From Apus apus (lineage: Eukaryota; Chordata; Aves; Apodiformes; Apodidae), in assembly GCF_020740795.1 (NCBI RefSeq), contig NC_067283.1, positions 45,807,659 through 45,871,658 of the forward strand: a stretch of 64,000 bases of DNA, written 5' to 3'. The notes beneath the pieces were generated by a model. It was not told the origin of the DNA, did no database searches, and was given only the letters and a program-made list of their open reading frames with translations. This document shows, in pieces, positions 47,601 through 62,600 of the stretch. The translations under genes and the position numbers were made by a program. Each line of letters opens with the position of its first letter. The stretch's first letter is position 1.

Positions 47601-50600
47601 AGCACCAATACCTCTGCTCTTAGTCCTTACTGCAGCTTTCTACATACCCAAGTTCCAGTTCATCCAGTATCATCAAAGACAGTAACTGCTCAAAACTCTT
47701 ACCTCCATCATTTCAAAAATACTCTCAGGATCCAGGCTACCCTTCCCCACTTTCTTCATAGAAGTGAGGGTGCCTTTACTGGTCACAGAAATAAGCAGGC
47801 TGGCCAAACAGCAGGCTTCTTCCTGAAGGGTAGCATCCACCACATGTCTATATCCAATCTGCAAGTTAGTGACAAAATGACATACTCATTTGCAGTTCTC
47901 TAAGCTCTTTATTAAGAAGTTAAACTGAGCAGTAGCTCTTTTACATCCATCCCCAGCAGCAAATTCTCATGGTTTAACTCCAGGCAGATCATGCAACATC
48001 TGTGCCTCACAACAATGACCATTCGTTTTAACATACTGAAGTATCTGCAGCTCTGGATGTTGAGCAAGAAGCAGATGAAAAATATTAACAACCCATCTGC
48101 ATGCAGGAAGATGCATTTTAAGAATGTATCAAGTAGGAAACTTCAAGTCAGAGGTGGTGAAAAAACCCTTATACAGTAAAAACGCTTAATTAGGAGACCA
48201 AAGATGAACAAAAGTATATATAGTGTACACTTCTGTAACGTAAGTTTTATCTCTAGGGAAAAAATAAACAGCTGGTGTAGTTAACAGAAACTGAAGTCTC
48301 TAAGAAAGCTGGTAATTTGTCAGGCTTACTTTGCTTAGTGTGACAATGCAGGGCACATTATCCACATTGAGTCGAATACAATCATAAGGGTCATCAGACA
48401 GCTCAATCTCTTTAGAGCCTTCCTCATCCTCCAGAACACGCACTTTGGGTATTCTGTGGGAACAAGATGTGCAAAATCATTGTTATAACAGGTAACAAAT
48501 ACTACTGTAATACAGTCTCAAGTGTACAAGTGCCCTTTCCTATAAATGAGGTTAAATGTTTAGAAAATCATTCCAGAACGTTATCAAAGTACTAACAACT
48601 CACTCACTGAGATCAGGTAGAAAAAGTGGGAAGATATTTATAGAATCACAGAATCATCAAGGTTGGAAAAGACCTTCAAGATCATCAAGTCCAACCATCC
48701 ACCCTACAACCCCTAACCACTAAACACCATGTCTACCCCTTTTTTTAACATCTCCAGGGATGGTGTCTCCACCACTTCCCTGGGCAGCCTGTTCCAATGC
48801 CTCACCACTCTCTGTGAAAACATTTTTTCCAATATCCAGCCTGAACTGCCCCTGGCACAGCTTGACCCCATTTCCTCTTGTCCTAGTGCTCATCACCACC
48901 CATTTAGGATAACATGATCATATTTACATATTTCAAACTACTAGAATTTGAACTGTTATTTACACTAATATATGGGGAGAGATTCCTTTGGAATTTGCAC
49001 AAATCAGTTCTGACACATTCTTTGTAAATCTGCATGGATGCACAGGAAATAAATTAGCTAGACTAAATCCATTCATACCGTGGTTCGCAACCCAACAGTA
49101 AAGTTGCCAGAATTACAGCAACTGCATTGCTTGGCAAAGTTGTGACATCAGCAAATACAAGTAATAAACCTGTTCAGGAAAGAATAACACTAAGAAGACC
49201 TGATGTAAAGGTAAAAGATAAGTAAAATCTTTTATCAAGATGGGAAGATTGGCAAAATATTCTCATCCTTTAAAGAGCCAGAAGACTCTACTGTTCCAAG
49301 GACAGGTAGACAAAAGCAATGACCAGAGATAAAAAGCGGGCAGGCAGAAATCCAAGAAATGCTTTCTAGTCAATTGTGAGTGATGAGCTCTCAGAAATGA
49401 CTTAGACAGGCTCCTTATCAGTGATACACGTGTCGTATTTAAAATAGCCACTTAATGGGAGTTTTTCCAGCATGAATTAACGCAGTTTTCTTAGTATAAT
49501 GAATAAAGTAATTTAAAACAATTTAGTAAAAGATGGTGTCTCTCAAGGCACCAAGGAGATTAGCATCTTACATATCCTCTTTTATCCAGGTGCCTACTAG
49601 GATGGAGTACTGACAGAATTGCTTCTACTGGCCAGTAAAACCCACACACTCACTTTCACACATTTGTACTTGAAAACCTAAAATATTTCAAGATGTCCCT
49701 ACAAAGCTACCTTTGGCAACCATGTGGAATGTAACCACAATCTGGTTTTATATTAGTACTTTCACATTAGCACTGTCTTTTATATCTAGACTCTGGAGGT
49801 TACATTCTTCTATGCATTCTGTACCAAACTTCTTTTAAAAGGGGAAGACTGATACAGCAAACATTTTCCCCACCAATGCAAAGTGATTTCTGTTGTTCCT
49901 TAGAAGAGTATTGTAGCTATTTGTGGCTAAGAGTCCTAGAGGTGAGTACTTCATGGTTGCTAACCCTGCTTCAGTGAGAACAAATTCCCTACAAGAACAC
50001 TGGCCTGAGCCAAGCTAAACCCAAAACTTTCAGTACGGAGAACAACTGCCATGTGTACTTTTTCGTGAAATCAAACTCAAAATGCTCTGCAACTCGCTGG
50101 AAATGCATCGAAGCCTATTTTCAAGTTAAAAATAGTCCATTAAAAAGTGATAGAAAAAAGTCACAACATGACTACCCCTCAAGCTACACAGCAGAATGGA
50201 CAACACTGGACAACAGCCTAGACAAAAACTATGTATCAGAGCCGTGTTTAACAAGGAGGAGGATTTCAAGAAAATCTGTGAGATTACGTGATTTTTAACT
50301 CCATCCTAACATAGCTATGAAACCAGAGCAATGTTTGGTCTGCAAGAAGTTGCCAGAATTAATACCTGAAAAATGCCTGCAAGGAGCTGTTCTGGCCAAG
50401 AACAGATGAGAGAGGTACAAATTAGAACTACTGCAGTGGCAAAAAGATAGTTGACCAAGCATCACAGTTGCAGAAAAAGGGGGTATATACACACAAAAAC
50501 TGAACAAAGAGAGTGTAGCAAAAAGCATTTCCAAAAACCTGGAGATTTCCTTTCCCGCCTTGTGAAGATTTATCTTAAGAACTAGCTATGCATGTTTACT

Positions 50601-53600
50601 TTGCAACTTCAAATTTTCTGTTTTGATTCCTGCAACTAATCAGGGCAGAAATCTGTACAGCAGGACTTAAGGCACATAACGAACAATGTTCTTTCCTGTG
50701 TACTGCAGACCCAGACCTCACAGCTGCAAAACCAGTTCTACCCTTGCAAGCAGGCATCAGTTCTGCCTCTACCCTGCTGCCCAGCAAAATGCCACAATAC
50801 CTGCAAGGCTCTTGTGTTATAAACTCTGTAGCTTTTATAACTGCCTAGTTTCTATTGCCTCAGTGTGCAAGCAGGCACATTCCACAGGATCAAGTTTAAT
50901 CTTAAATCCTTACACAGTAGCCAAGTGTGCATTTTGCAGTATCTACCTCCATCTTGGATGAACCCAGCCTTAAACACCTTGGAGACACAATGAAGAAGAA
51001 AGTTTGGTATCTGCTATCTTTTGCACATGATCTTGATATAGTTCTTAAAACACAATGAACAATACAAAATTCCAAGGTGTAAATGGTTCCCCCTAAAAAA
51101 GTCAGTCATATTGTCGTTGTTTCATGCCTGAAGGTGATGCAGTGAGTCAGGTCAAAAAGATCTAAATCCCATAATTCTTCAGCAAAAATTCCTTAAGTTA
51201 AGATTTTGGATTTACTTGGAGCAAAAGAAAACTGTGTTCGTAGCTATTAAAGAAGTGATAAGAGATTTTAGGGATGAAGCTGAGGTGTTCAAAAGCCTAG
51301 CTGAATACCTAAAAATTGTAGCTTCAAAGAAAAAATAAAGCTGCTTGAGCTCCCTGTTCTTGATTCCATGGCTGCAGTCAAGGCTGACAAAGATCTGAAA
51401 ACACTTAAAACAAAAAAAAATTGGTTGTAAACAGATTATGAAAGGCAAGTAAGACTCAAAGAGGGACACACATGTCAAGCAAAGTTCAGAACACTTAATC
51501 TTCCAACTGACATCTTGTCTTGCTTTGGACAATAATATTTTATGGAGCCATTGTAAACAACCTTGTGTCAATCCAAAGAAAACTTTGTAGGTACCACTGG
51601 AAAGGGAGAAGGAATAGTAAATGAGGACAAGTTTTCACTTTGAGTTTCACCTCTTGACTTTATGAGCTTGTATGAGATCAGATGTACTAGCATTCCCTGC
51701 TTAAATCAATAGACAGGTTTTTTGCAGGTCAAAAATCAACAGTGTCTGTATTATGTCACACTGTACCACATTTTTACTTCATATCAGACTTCCAGAAGAC
51801 TATGGATATTTGCTCACAGATTAAGTATTATATCAAAGATACAGTTTTCAGATGAATGAAAATACAGCAGAATCATGGAAACAATGACACTTTATATGTT
51901 GCCCATGTTCCCAAAGCAGCAGTTATGTAATTACTTTTTATATTATCTTTTCTCTTTATTCAGAACTAGGATTCTGGCTGAAATAAGAAAAAAAGACCTA
52001 GTTATCCTGTAAATAAAGTACATGTCTTGGATATGGTTAAAATAACTTGCAATGGAGAAACTGTTTTAACCATATGAGTTTTCCATCCTGGCAGCTCACA
52101 TGCAGAGACCAAGGTGTTTCTTTTTAGTGTACTGTCAACTCTTATGAACCATTATTTTTGTGACAGTACTACCTACTGCTACAAAACCAATCTACTGTTA
52201 AAGTTACTATTGAGACTTGATTAACATGGGGAATTTCTCAGCAATATATACAAATTGTAGTCTCCGGTGGATTAGACAAAATATTCTTGAATGTTACCTT
52301 TAAAGCACACACAGAGCACTTGCATCATTCATTCTACTAGATTTTGTTCTTGGATTTTTTTTTAATTAAAATGCACAGGGCAAAGTTCTTTTAAAGACAA
52401 ATCATGTCCCTGTGCTCACAATCTCTCACCACCATTTTTGCCTCTTAGTTTTAAACAGAATTCTGGACTAACAGTTAATAAGAAAGAAGTAGGAAAACAA
52501 GGCTAGTTACAAATGTGAAGTGACACTGATAGGGAGTTTCTTATTCAGGAGCATTACGTATCAGTAAATACTTCTTATTTCAAAAGCACAAGGCATCAAC
52601 ACAAAGGCCAACTACTTGCAACAAAACAATATGGTCAAGATAATGTTTTCTGGACCTGGCTACAGAACATAAATTATATAGTAAGCCTGGCTGTGCATAT
52701 AATGCAATTTGAGACTTATTAGAAATTGAGTTAAAGTTCATGCTTCTTGCATGCAAATGGACTGCCCTGTATCTGAATGCAAGTTGAATTGGGTTTTCCT
52801 AACTTAAATAACTAAGCATTAAAAACGCTTATAGCTCACAGAGAGCACTTCTCTTCCAATTCCAATGCCACTCACACAAAATGAGATCTGTGCTTTACCT
52901 TGTGTTAAAGAGAGCTGCCTTCACTGCGATAGAGATTGCATCAAAGAGGTTCCCACCACATTCCAATAACTGAGGAGGAAAAAAAGAATCCCTTGAGAGA
53001 AAGAAAAAAAAAATCAGGCTAGTGCCTCTAAGTCTTTATTTTACTTAAATCTACATGAAAAAGGCACAAAATTAAGAACCAGGACAGTTTTTTTTTTTAA
53101 AAATAACCAAGTTGTCTTTAAAGCCTATCTATGAAAATAAATAATAGATATGAAATTAAGATTTCAGCTGAGTGTATTAGACATGCAAGATAGAAGAGTT
53201 ACTGCACTTCATAATAAAGTTCATGATAAAATATAATAGTAGAAGTTGAACTGAAATCACTGCTGTTCTTACTCTTCTCTTACTAAAGTCCTGAACTAGA
53301 CTATGACCAAAATACTTGTTATAAACTCTCCACATTCATTCTTTAATGTTAAATTGAGCCAAACCATTTTCTATACTTCATTTCAAACTAGAGTCTTTTT
53401 TAAATATCAGCTGGACAAACTCAATTGGTAGAATTGTTTTCAAAGAAGCAATGCAAGTTGTCACCCAAGACATGGTATGAAAAGGTAGTTATAGAAGGCA
53501 TAAAAATGAAGGCACATCGTTATTTATTCTCTATTCTTAAGAGAAAAAATGAGTCATCAGCAGGTTTGTCTTGTAGCTGAAAAAGATCTAAGGAAATCCT

Positions 53601-56600
53601 AATGTCAAAGTCTACTTGTTGGTAACACTATTATTTGAATTAAAAGTGTGTGGAGGGAGTCTAGCTTAGTTTCTTCTCATGAAGATCAGAAAAGAGAACT
53701 GCATACTAGATAAAAAGGCAGGGCTCCTATAATTTCTAATACTTTCTATAGGCTGACAGGCAACTCAAACACCACTCTCAGCTACCAGTACTAATCTGTG
53801 AACACACACATCCTCAGAAAGCATTGGAAACTACTTTGGCAAGAATATATAGATGCTTCTCTGTTACATCAATCTATGCTGTGTGATGAGAGGAAAGCAA
53901 GTTTTGAAACACTGATTGCATTGATTGTTCTTCAAAATCTATTTAAGAACGAGATAAACTCCTGCCCTGGGAGCAAATAATAAATCAGATATTCTAGAAA
54001 GACAGCTTATTTTTATGAAGACAGACTGAATTGTGTTTAAAAAAAATTACAAAAAGTTGGGTTAGAAAGCTTAATACAAAGGCCATCAAATTGTTTCTTT
54101 AAAAACAGCTGCTGGATGCAGAGAGGTTAACTTGCCACTTTCAGTTATTATTGGATTTTACCGGATAACACAATAAGCCCCATAAAATCTTTATTATTAA
54201 AACACAATGGGATATGCATGCACTGTTGCTAGGTTTTTGTTCAGGCTGCTTTTCTAAAGCCTTATCAGTATTACAGTGGCACCTACAGGCTAGGAACACA
54301 GCCTGTATCAAGGACAGTACAATCCCTTCAAAAGAAATGAACCCTCTTCTCAGCTTAAGCACCTTGTACTGAGATCCTCTCCTTTGGAGTGTTGCATATC
54401 TCACATTTTGTTTACACCTACACATATCTTTTTTTGGTTGCATATCTCAACTTTTGTTTATACACAGGAGCTGACTACAGAGGCATGCTTCAGTTGAAGT
54501 GCACATAGCTAAATGACACAGCAATGGAGTATCTCCAGGTTCACAACATTCTTTCTGGGTTTTTCTTTTGGACTGAGACACTTGAAAATGCTTACCTTCC
54601 CACCTGAACACAAAGTACCAGTAGCTTCAGGCTCCTGACATATTTAAGGATTATTTTCTCTCCAACTTAACTACGCAACACAATCACAGAATCAATCATA
54701 GAATGGTTAAGGTTCGAAGGGACCTTAAAGATCATCAGGTTCCAACCTCCCTGCTATAAGCAGGGACAAACTTACGTAAACGCAAACACGAATGTAAACA
54801 ATCCCCAGGGAAAACATCACCCAAAGGAATCTCCATAAGCAGTTACTATATTTAGAATCTGCCTTCCTCAATCAATAAAATCACTTGTATGTAGTGCCTT
54901 ATACTAGCACAAGTCTCATACTTCCACCATGTACTATTAAAATAGAGCTCTACAGAAATTATTCAGTAAGCATCACACACCTACATCAAGCATAAACTAT
55001 CACATGTGATATACATGTCTTCTATTTAGAAGAGAAACTAGTACAAATACCTTAAAATTGTGAAAATACAGAGGTCTGGAGTGGAAAAAAAAAAAGTGGG
55101 GTGGGGGTGTAGAAGAGAATAAAGAGACTAACAGTATCTTGTTCAAATTATACCAGCAGCTCTTCAATGGCTCACACACAAAACCTCTGCAGAACATGAC
55201 ATTAAATAGACTCATCAAGTTTAGAGTCCTAGTTACAAACCTACAACAAATTCTTTATTGGCACTGTAAACAAAGCTGAATGTATAATCCATCACATAGC
55301 ATAGATCTTGAAATTATTTATTCTGATACAACTAACAACATAAAAATACTGTTTTTTTCTCTTACTATGGACAAGCAGCAGATTTGTCCAGGAAGAATGA
55401 CCAGTTATACCTCATACAAAGCTACACAGAACTACTTCTGCAGCAGTCAGCTTTATGAGAGTCTTTGCTTATGCAGTGTTTATGCAACATTAAGCAGTAC
55501 ATTGCTTAAATAAGCACAGCATTTAATATTCTGTACCTCTGCTTGTTATTACCCAGTAACTAAAGGTCCCAGTGTGATTTCTCAGAACTAACACTTCATT
55601 CACTATTAAACTATGCCAAGCTCCAATAAGCTGGTGACTAGGACTATTAAAGTACTCAGTACTGGTACACATTTCATCATTCTGTATGCAGACTAAGTCA
55701 CGGAATATATATATATATTGTATCTACCATAATCAGGCTAATACTACAGCAACACCTAATGGACTAATTTTCACATTTATCTAGGTCTTAGTCTGAATGT
55801 TCCTGTTTCGTTTCACAAAATCCTGTATTTAATGTTTTTGGCAATACAGCTTAACATTTTTGCAACTCACTTCACAGACATGAACGGATTCCTGCAAGAT
55901 CTTTCAACATATTTTCAGTTACAAATTTGACAGATAGAAACCCAACTCTGGACCAGTAAGAACTGGAAATAATGCTCAGGAGAGTCTGACTCGCAAACTT
56001 CTATTAAATTCCCATGACAGAGTGCTTTAAATACAGCATAGTTTGGAAACTGAGCTGCTGCATGGCTAAGATTCACATGCATGAAATTCAGTGTCCATTT
56101 TTTTAATGGAAAGAAATATTCAGTTTTAAATTCTACATTCCGACACCTGCATACAGCTTTCATCAAAACCTGTCAAGGACAAACATAACTTTTGCCAGAA
56201 ATCTTTTTTTTTTTTTTAATTTTTTTTTACTAATTCTTCACTGAATTACTACGATAATGGTGCAAAAAGCTAGACAGGATGAATGGTTATGTAAGGGCTA
56301 ACATACACCATGCTAACTTATATTCATCAGAATGACACATTTGCAGTTATATCTAGCTTGCAAAAACGTTTAACCTTCTTTAGAGGCAATTTCCTTGTCA
56401 GTACGAAGTCACTGGTTTTTATCTGAGACACGATTTGGAGTATTCAGTGTTTTATTAGCTCTGCAGTGGAGAAGCAGCATCAAGAGCAGAAAGAGACAGC
56501 TGGAAGCAGTGATTAACTATGATTAGGCAGATGCAAAAGAAGATGGCCATCCATACTGTGAAGCACTATATCACATTATGAAAAGCTTTTTTTCTTAGAA

Positions 56601-59600
56601 AATGCACACAGTTATGCTAAGTCAGTCTGTGCCTTGAAAACCCTCCTTGAATCTTAGTTTTCATTTCCTTACTTACCAATACATCAACATAAAGAACCCA
56701 GCAGTGCTCCCTGGGATTAATACAAAGTGATTTCAAGTCTACGCTGCTCTCGCTGCTAAATACTCTGTAGAGTGTATTTGCTATCTCTGTGCCAAGCTCT
56801 TCTCCTCCACGGCCTTCAAACTCAGGAGTAGCATTTGCAGAACTAGATAAAGAAAAAAAAACAACACAACTTTCACTTGAAACAGCCAATAAGCAAAGAA
56901 CATTTATTAAAGCATCAGAAACATCTAAGGATTTGTTTGTGTAAGAATAAGCTTCCTATCCTTGAAGAAATTATTTCCATTTTGCATATTAAGATGTCTT
57001 AATGCAGATAGTATACCTACATTTTGCTACAAATTCTGATACTAATTGAATTCCACTAGTATCTTCACTTTCCAAGTTACAACATTAAAATTGGTGAATC
57101 CTCTCAGGGATTACTTCTTAAGCACTCTCACCTTCTGTCACCTCAACCCTTTCAAAATTTAAAAGGTAAGAGAAATCTCTACTAAGTTCAGAACAGCTAA
57201 CAAGACAGACTATTAAGAGTTCAATGTTAGATTAGTAAGACAAGAAAGTGGCTGAGAAAACAAGTAGAATATACTTTTTCTTTTTAAAGTGACATGACTG
57301 CCTCTGCTGAGTGTGGGGCCTGCTATCCAGCCCCTTACAGACAACAACTGCAGCTTATGTAGAGCAGCAACTAAAGAATGTTTTTTCCAGAAGGGATCTG
57401 ACAAAAGTGTCTGGTCTTTACATCCCTGATTCCAACATAATTAAGTTTGTTTACAAGATGCCATGCAAGAAAGTGCTGGGATCCTCTACACAGCCAAAAA
57501 TTCTGTACACAGAACAAAATTTGAACAATAAAAGAAAACAAGCCTACAAAAAAAGAGGGGACAACAAACAAAATTAAACAAGCCACACTTCCAAGTCACA
57601 ATGACATCGAGCAGCAACGTCCAGAGATGCATATACAGCAAAACAGCAAATATTCTAGCTTATAGAGAAGGCAAGAGCATTCCCAAGCAGTGCATCCGTG
57701 GCACTTACTGCAGATCTTGTTTTTAAATAAACCAGTCAGACCTCCCCCAAATTAATTTCTCCTTACAGAACACAGGAATGGAGGTGGTTCCACAGAAGTA
57801 GTTAGTATGTTCAAAATGTATAATAGCAAAACCTTGTATTCTCCTGACTGGGCATATATTTTGCATTTATATGATAGAAACTCTCAGCTCTTTCAACAAG
57901 AACACCACAGGAATGCAAATATACAGCAGAAAACAAAGTCTTGGAATATAATCCCTTCACCTTAAAAAAACCCAGCAACTGAGGATCCATGTTATTTTGG
58001 TATGACTTAAACCATCAAGTGAGCTACATCAACAAGACTGCAGAGCCTGCAAGGGAAGTCCTTACCTCACAGTAATTCTTCTTACTTGTTCTTTTGCAGA
58101 ACTGATGAAAACTCAAGAGTGCCAGGGAGAGCTACTGAATTTTACAGAAGTTATTTACTGCTTCTATAACCAGCATTATGCATACTTAAAAAAATAAATT
58201 ACTGTCAGTCAAACCCTGACATATTCTTCTGAACTGCATCTGCCACTCCATTAAGAGCTGCAAGTGTGACATACTATTATTTGCAGTTGCGTTGATATTA
58301 GACACCAATTTTATAAGACAGGACCATATCTAAGTATAACTCACATCTGGACATATGCTGAGTTGGGCCTTTAGGTTGTATTAAGCAAGCACTCCCAGGA
58401 AAAGCAGCTTTCACTGACCAAAATCATTCTCTTTAAACCATTCTCTTTAAAGTAAGGCTATGCAAGCATTATGACTCCTATGCCAAATTGAAAAGAATTA
58501 CACAAACCTCTGTCTATATGTCATTATTACTTCTAAATATGAAGTTTTATCAAATGTAGATTTTCATTATAAATGGCTGCTGTCTTTGACAGTGGATGAG
58601 AAGAATGTAAGACTCAACTGGAATATTATTGCAAATTTCACTGCATCTTAATTCTATTATTATTTTACACTTCAACTCCTTGCAATCAATGTGAAATAAA
58701 AAAGTAATTCTAGCAGGGTAAGATTATAATAATTATATGGTAAATACTGCCACCCAATGCTCACAGACTATTGCAGTAATTTACACTGGGTAAAATTTGA
58801 AAAAGGGGTGATTTAACACAGTAATAAAGGAAAAATGTCGAAAAGCTTGTTTTATGGAGCACAGAAGGAACTTAGCAGTGGTCAAGTAGAGCAAAGAATT
58901 TCTACTCCTGAACAGAATGTAATTTTAATTCAGCATCACATTGTGTAACAACCAAGACTCCTAAATGAGCTTCTACTACAGATCTCTACTTTCAAAGCCA
59001 GTCAAAACCTTTTTATCACAGTAAAGTACTTTTCATCTGTTGCTCAGGCCATTAATATACTGTAATCTACAATGTAAGTAATGATGATAGAGATAAAACA
59101 GTGAATTAAACATAAGCTTACAGATATTTTCCAAGTATACAAGGGCTTCACTACACAGAGGGTATTCTTCACTTAAAAACTATATTTATTTAAGCAACTA
59201 ATGCCAGATTTCTATTCTTGCACTAAAAGAAGCATAAAATAATAAAAAAAGGCAAATTCACTGTTTTATAATCAGCAGTACATTAAACCACCTCACTAAT
59301 ACTCTACCCTTCCAGAAAGCAGCCAGAAAATATCACACTTATGACATATCTGGACTACCAAGGCAGTCCCAAACCAGACCTGAATTCAGGCCCAGATGCT
59401 GTTGAACTGTGTTAATATTATTATGGTGATATTCAGGCTTATGACTCTACAAAGAATTTGGCTAACCAGGATTTGGATCTAGTCTAGTCAAACTAGTAAC
59501 TCTGGATGTAGCAATTCAGGTCTTTGTCTGGTCAGGCACTTTCACCACGCGGCCCATCCAAAAGGAACATGCACTTAAGAGACTTTGAAACTGTTTTTAC

Positions 59601-62600
59601 TCAAGCATCAGAGGGTGTTTCTCTCTGAAAACTGAGCTAAATCCACTACAGACCATCTTTAATAGAGAAAGTACCATCAAAAATGTAAAAACATTTTATT
59701 CTTTCAAAATGCACTAGTTTGCCTCTGGACTCTGCAAAGAACAGTTGCTGTAGGAGAGACAAGGGGAAGAAAGGTTCCTCTCCTGCAGCCACCATTCAAG
59801 CAACTTCTTCACTGACTATACTAAAATTTATTTGAAGTTAACATTTTCCCCATAAAACACAAAGGAACAGCACTTGAGGAACACCTAAGAGGATGCTGAC
59901 GTGGCTGTTTTGCAATTCTGTCTTCTATGATTTGGAGGACCTCGTTTCATCTATAATATTTAACATCCTACCTGAGGGAGACTCCCATGCAGGCACCAGT
60001 GAAATAGGCCCACTCTTCCAGTTGGAAGAAAAGCATGTCTGGACTTCAACGTGGAGAAACAGATGGCCAGACTTGGACAAATATACTCCTTGCTTCCCTA
60101 ATTCCACAAACAAAACCTCACGCATGCAAGAAATTCAGATGTCTGCTTTTTTTCTGTTTGTTATTTCTTACACTTTGAAAATGATAAATCTTTGCTTCAG
60201 TCAAAAAACAACCAAACAAACCAACCCTAACATGTGAGTATTAGGACAAAACTCAATCTTGAGAAAAGCAGACAAAGTAGTCTTTCAACATCAATGGCCA
60301 GAATGAGTGTCTTCTCCAGTGCTAACAATGCAGTAAAGACATCACACCAGGCATGGACTTGTTCTATGATAATGAATGTCTAGTTACCATAAATCAGTGC
60401 CCCAAAAATAATCTCTTCCAGAGAGTAGCACGAAAGTCTGTCTCAAAACTGGACAAAATGTGATTCTCAAATTTTAGGTTGAGGACTCAGAACAGAATGC
60501 AGAAAAATTGAGTTTTGGGACAGATATTTACATATATGATCCAATATGTAATTCTTTTCAGCAGTTCAAGAAACCATGAAAGCTTCAGGAACAAAGGATT
60601 TTAAGAGAGCAAACACTGCAGTCTAAGTTTTTACTATTAGTTTCAACAATATCAAAGCCAAGTAGAGCACACAGGAACTTCAGGAGATGCAGCATATCAA
60701 ACTACGTTCAGCTACTACCACCCAGTGGCAGCCTGGAAAAGCATCAGAGCACTGACAGCATCTCATTTCGCTTGGTACAGAACAAGCTGCTCCTAGTTTC
60801 ACATTTTGTCTTTTGGATCTTTCTGGAGGCTAGAGGTCACCTTTCCCTGGCAACACAAGCATGTGAGAAGTGACTGCCCTCTCTAAAATCAGGCTTTTGG
60901 GCTGTGCTGCCAGAGAAAGTAAGGATTACCTATTTCTAAAACTGATAAAACCCATCTTGCACAATACTGCTGCATATCTCCCTGTCATCACTAGATTAGC
61001 AGCTAGAAAAGAAAACCTAACATGAATCTAACAAGTTGAAGTGTTTCTAACATTTATTTACATATGAAATAAGTGTCACAGAATTGCAACATCTCCACAG
61101 AATGCTCGTTTCCCTAAGAAAATATCCCTGCTGTCACTGGACAGACTTCATATAGAAGCCACTAGAATAAAGTGGGTACTATTCAAAATATTTCATTCAT
61201 GAGTTTTAGAAAGCAGTCCAGCTCAGATCTTCTCTAACAGCAGGGCCACAGTTGAGATCATCTTCCTCTCTTACATTCTTTGAGCAGTCATTGCAGAAAA
61301 ACCATTAATTCATAGGTGACTCCTTCCCTCTACAAACCACACTTTTCCAGTTAACAGGTACATCATGATATGCAAAGGAAGGATTAGATAAGGCTGCATA
61401 ACGTGGCAGAGATACAAATGTTAAGGCAGATTTGGCCACTTAGGTCTACTTACTCAGCAGCTCTCACACCTTGGCTTTATTAATAGTGTATCAGTTTAAT
61501 GTCAAAGTAGCAACATTTTTTGTTTTTAATAAAAAAATGCAGAAAAGCCAACTTAACAATGCCAAGGCTTTTGTGAGAGGTTCCCAAAACACATTATTTC
61601 ATAAAGGAAATGTGCAAGACACGGATACTGTAGTTTCAGACAGTCTGGAATAATGCTGAGATGTCACTATGGTATGTCAGAGCCATCTGAACATAAGAGC
61701 TCTCAGTTTTCTTCTAGCTTCCTTCATAATTCAACCCCTACGAAGACTGCCAGGACAAACAACAGTCCATTTGTAGCACAAAGCCAGCAATATGATTAAA
61801 AACAAATACCCTTGTAGTTAATGAAATACCAATTAATAGATAAATACAGTATGTAAATATTCTTATCAACTTTTGCATCTGAAGTTTACAACGAGGATTT
61901 TATTTTTTAAACACATTTCAAACTATTTCCACTGCTTTCAAAGACAAAGTAAGCAAAATCCTTTAAGTACAGTTGAAGTACAGTCTGTAACAGTCAGTTC
62001 TTTTCTTCTGGAACACTTTGTTTTTCAGAGACATTTTTTCTATTCTATCATTGTAAAAAAGATAAGTGACACTGTAGTCATGAAGTCACGTTACATGCAC
62101 AGGTAACTGAACAGTTACCCTTTCCAGCAGCAATCATGCTATGCAATTTGGGATTATTTTTTTAACCTCATTTCATTCTTTAACTCCTATTGTTTTGCTT
62201 ATTTTAGGTCTGCAGAGCAAGCAGAAACTTTCTGAACATTCACCATTGTTGAAAGAGTAAAGCAACTTGTTTCTATTACTCAAATGTGGAATAAAGGTAT
62301 AAACTTCAGAAGAACGGTAAGATCTGATTGCCCTTGTATTCCAAGTATTAGATCTATTTCTTCCTCTTCCAGAATACTAACCAGTCAACAAAGAATTCAA
62401 GGTAACCTTCATCTGGCTTCTCCAACTTTGGTGTCCCCATTTCAGCTTTTACACCCACCAAGATATCAGTGTGTCCCTGTTAAAACAAAACCACATCAAA
62501 CAAATAGAATTATATTCACAAAAACATTATTTAAATGTCTATGGTAAGCTGCAATTTCTACCTTTCTGTTAGCTGCACCCATCACTCTATCAGAGTGAAC

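Larger units (their letters stand above)
52970..56676 (-). other. EXOSC7 intron 4
   Basis: 3.7 kb with an antisense-oriented CR1 3' end at 54682-54772 (as read on plus) and a short AT run at 55705-55719. No gene is recognised. Confidence 0.75.

Noticed and set aside
47442-47903. Plus-strand open frame over EXOSC7 exon 7
   Set aside because: Shadow of a conserved coding exon on the other strand.
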